Below, piece by piece: positions 6,963-8,393 of a DNA stretch of 8,393 nt (positions are counted from its first letter, which is position 1; each line of letters begins with the position of its first letter). The notes under the pieces are model-generated. The model saw only the letters and a program-made list of their open reading frames with translations. It was not told where the DNA came from and searched no databases. The DNA is taken from assembly GCA_002368575.1 (NCBI GenBank), contig DFEA01000092.1, positions 1-8,393 of the forward strand, in the 5' to 3' direction. Position numbers and translations under genes: made by a program. Source of the stretch: Lachnospiraceae bacterium UBA3814. GTDB lineage: Bacteria > Bacillota > Clostridia > Lachnospirales > Lachnospiraceae.

Positions 6963-7370
6963 GGTACACTTAATGCATCCATAGCCTTACACATGGCCAC
7001 CTTCTCCGCTCCGCTACGGTCGTTGCTAAACGCGTGCCACTGGCACGCAGCAACCTTTCTCGTCTTCCTTGAAATAACGAACCTTATCGGCCAGTTCCCT
7101 ATAATGCATATCATCTGGATCTGTACAGAAGAAATCATGCATCAGCTTACCTGACTCCGTAGAAGCATCCTTATCCGCACCGTTCACATAGATGATATGC
7201 TCACCGTCATCGAATGCCTTGCCTGTGTTCGTAATCTGCCTGTCAATCGTATACAATGGCAATCCATCACCGATCACATCATTCTCTGTAATGAAGATCA
7301 CGAAGGTTTCCGGCAGGTCGCTGAAATCGCCTCCCGGTTGGAGCAGATGCGCATCCAGAAATCCAGACCG
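6914..7370 (-). pseudogene. C-terminal remnant of a Rpn-family PD-(D/E)XK nuclease/transposase
   Basis: Read leftward from about 7370, the sequence encodes RSGFLDAHLLQPG, then LPETFVIFITENDVIG, then IIYVNGA, LMHDFFCTDPDDMHY and KVRYFKEDEK. These are highly characteristic of the second half of Rpn-family (PD-(D/E)XK) proteins, which are linked to recombination and transposition. The N-terminal half with the catalytic D and E/QxK residues is missing. At 7056-7002 a palindromic insertion shifts the frame; after it the coding continues as KVAMCKAMDALSVPQAQ and ends at a stop at 6911-6913 near the junction with the DUF6020-like gene. Upstream it is fused in frame to an acyltransferase fragment, so a 373-codon chimeric frame (8147-7026) is open. 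It cannot be a working nuclease. Confidence 0.75.
7002..7056. mobile_element. 55-bp palindromic insertion with 5-bp target duplication
   Basis: TTCTC occurs at 7002-7006 and again at 7057-7061. Removing one 55-base unit restores the Rpn reading frame exactly (minus-strand reading ...KEDEK-VAMCKAM...). The inserted core holds a strong hairpin: GTTGCT (7022-7027) and GCGTGCC (7032-7038) pair with GGCACGC (7042-7048) and AGCAAC (7049-7054), giving 13 base pairs with a 4-base bulge and 3-base loop, plus a small CCG-CTA-CGG stem (7011-7019). This is the layout of a short REP- or MITE-like element with a target-site duplication. No transposase lies in it. That it is mobile and repeated elsewhere is inference. 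Confidence 0.55.
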
Positions 7371-8228
7371 AAAACAACAAAATCTGATGAATTTTTCGTT
7401 AACAAGAAACAGGAATAGCCAACCAGCGAACGGTACGTGGGTCCAGAACTCTTCTATATAAGGCGCAAGGGATGCTCTTTTCCACTGGCTGGTATAACTC
7501 ACCAGGGTGGTTGCTGTCTGTCTGCCCGACAGAAGTATCTGGCCGAAGGCCTGTTTTTGCTTCTCCGCCGTCTGCGCCTTCAGCATTCGGCTGAGGCTCG
7601 CCAGCCCGGTCATCGACCCCTGAACCCTTTCTGTATCACTTTGGAGAAAGGTAGTCCCACGATGTACGGTACACTGGCGTTCCAAAGGCATCGCCCTGAT
7701 TTGGTCCGTATAGGTAAAGTTGATGCTGCCGGAGCAATTGTGATGTGTCTCCGGCGCTCCCGGCATTGGTCTGGCGTTATAGATATACGTGGCGGTCAGC
7801 GGTCTGTTCCTTCCGGGATACAGCCGGTCAATTGCTCTGCAAAAAAGAATGAGCACAAGGGAGCCCGGACTGGCGTCATTGGAAAAAGCATACTGCAGGA
7901 GGCTCTCCTCGTTGATGGCGATATCGTATACAAGAGGTTCGCAGGGAGTCAGCCCCCCATCGGATAAAAGCTTAAAGGCCGCCTCCGGCTGTGATCCCGA
8001 CAAATCCACCTGTGGCAGATTATCCGGGGGATCTAAGTATTCCTCCGGCTTCACAGGATCCTCGAGCGTGCGGATCCCCGTGTGATTCGTCACTCCATAC
8101 CGCAGACTGCAATAATAGTACAGAAGTGTCGAAAGCAGCATATACATGCCTGTTCCGTCACAGATTCCATGAGCGACATCCAGAAACAGATAGTCGTTAT
8201 TATAAGATACGGCCCACAGCTTGTGCTG
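7371..8228 (-). pseudogene. Truncated condensation-domain-like acyltransferase
   Basis: The frame reads in from a stop codon at 8231-8229 and gives HKLWAVSYNNDYLFLDV, then AHGICDGTG. The latter matches the HHxxxDG active-site motif of the condensation/alcohol-acetyltransferase superfamily (first His replaced by Ala, second His, Asp and Gly kept). Further family-like pieces follow: VYDIAINEESLLQYA, ILFCRAIDRLYP, APETHHNCSGSINFTYTD, ERQCTVHRGTTFLQSD and SYTSQWK with APYIEEFWTHVP. The expected N-terminal 100 or more residues before the active site are absent, because a tRNA terminator directly precedes the fragment. The C-terminus is cut near FLVNEKFIRF, where the Rpn remnant begins in the same frame. 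The first available ATG (8147) lies after the active site and has no good ribosome binding site. Substrate unknown; almost certainly inactive. Confidence 0.65.
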
Positions 8229-8235
8229 TTATTTC

Positions 8236-8263
8236 AAATAAAAAAGGACACTTTACATGTCCT
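8236..8263 (-). terminator. Intrinsic terminator of the tRNA operon
   Basis: On the minus strand AGGACA (8263-8258) pairs with TGTCCT (8250-8245) across a 7-base loop and is followed by TTTTTTATTT. It begins seven bases after the 3' end of the initiator tRNA, and its T-run is the strongest in the window. Confidence 0.85.
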
Positions 8264-8269
8264 CTTAAG

Positions 8270-8343
8270 TAGCGGGGAAAGGATTTGAACCTTTGACCTT
8301 CGGGTTATGAGCCCGACGAGCTTCCAGACTGCTCCACCCCGCG
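8270..8343 (-). tRNA. Initiator tRNA-Met (CAT anticodon)
   Basis: The 74-base gene folds into a full cloverleaf: acceptor CGCGGGG with CCCCGCT, D-arm GAGC/GCTC with GG in the loop, anticodon arm TCGGG-CTCATAA-CCCGA, and T-arm AAAGG-TTCAAAT-CCTTT, then discriminator A. Two initiator hallmarks are present: three consecutive G-C pairs at the foot of the anticodon stem, and an unpaired first position (C1 opposite T72). The 3' CCA is not encoded, so it must be added after transcription. It is the last gene of a leftward tRNA operon. Confidence 0.95.
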
Positions 8344-8346
8344 ATA

Positions 8347-8367
8347 GATGTGATCAAGGATCACATC
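8347..8367. repeat. Perfect 9-bp hairpin in the tRNA spacer
   Basis: GATGTGATC (8347-8355) and GATCACATC (8359-8367) form a perfect inverted repeat with a 3-base loop, filling most of the 29-base spacer between the two tRNA genes. It may guide processing of the tRNA precursor; there is no T-run, so it is not a terminator. Confidence 0.5.
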
Positions 8368-8372
8368 GTAAA

Positions 8373-8393
8373 TGGGTGGAGGTGGATTCGAAC
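8373..8393 (-). tRNA. 3' end of a second tRNA, cut by the window edge
   Basis: On the minus strand the window opens with GTTCGAATCCACC, then TCCACCCA. This is a T-loop (TTCGAAT), the 3' half of the T-stem (CCACC), the acceptor 3' strand (TCCACCC) and discriminator A. The partner acceptor strand should be GGGTGGA. The anticodon lies outside, so the amino acid cannot be named. No CCA is encoded. Confidence 0.75.

Noticed and set aside
7034..7046. GCCACTG, a B12-box-like string (cobalamin riboswitch core)
   Set aside because: It is the tip of the palindromic insertion inside a pseudogene, far from the cobalamin genes, and the other conserved parts of the riboswitch are absent. No riboswitch was found upstream of cbiC either.

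Overview
The window looks like the chromosome of an anaerobic Bacillota, most likely a gut or rumen Lachnospiraceae related to Butyrivibrio. This rests on the mix of genes (anaerobic CbiC/CbiD corrin enzymes, exported lipoproteins with Gram-positive-style lipoboxes, a DUF6020-like membrane protein, a Rpn-type PD-(D/E)XK nuclease fragment, an initiator tRNA without an encoded CCA) and on AG-rich ribosome binding sites. The assignment is inference, because no database search was possible.

Left part (1-4702), minus strand: reading in the direction of transcription there is a secreted, membrane-anchored TIM44-like protein with a C-terminal zinc ribbon (4702-3755), then a lipoprotein that joins a VanX-type D-Ala-D-Ala dipeptidase to a YkuD-type L,D-transpeptidase (3667-2138), then cbiC (2034-1318) and cbiD (1316-81). 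The last two are coupled, with one base between stop and start, and encode two steps of anaerobic cobalamin ring synthesis. A strong GGGACAGG/CCTGTCCC hairpin separates the cell-wall gene from the cobalamin pair. No cobalamin riboswitch was recognised.

Middle (4703-6962), plus strand: a 262-base divergent intergenic region with an imperfect palindrome leads to a DUF3089 alpha/beta-hydrolase lipoprotein (4965-6017). A perfect 17-bp hairpin follows directly, next to a TATAAT box, and then a DUF6020-like polytopic membrane protein that keeps only its N-terminal part (6114-6962).

Right part (about 6914-8393), minus strand: a patch of gene debris lies downstream of a tRNA operon. The tRNA operon (3' end of one unidentified tRNA, then initiator tRNA-Met) ends in a clear intrinsic terminator. 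Immediately after it comes a condensation-domain-like acyltransferase lacking its N-terminus, fused in frame to the C-terminal part of a Rpn-family nuclease/transposase. That fragment is interrupted by a 55-bp insertion carrying a strong hairpin, flanked by a 5-bp direct repeat; removing the insertion on paper restores the reading frame. The debris abuts the broken end of the DUF6020-like gene, so at least three rearrangement points lie within 1.3 kb of the tRNA genes.

I do not see a defence system, CRISPR array, phage module or complete insertion sequence. The best candidates for something new are the dipeptidase/L,D-transpeptidase fusion, the short palindromic insertion, and the promoter-proximal 17-bp hairpin.
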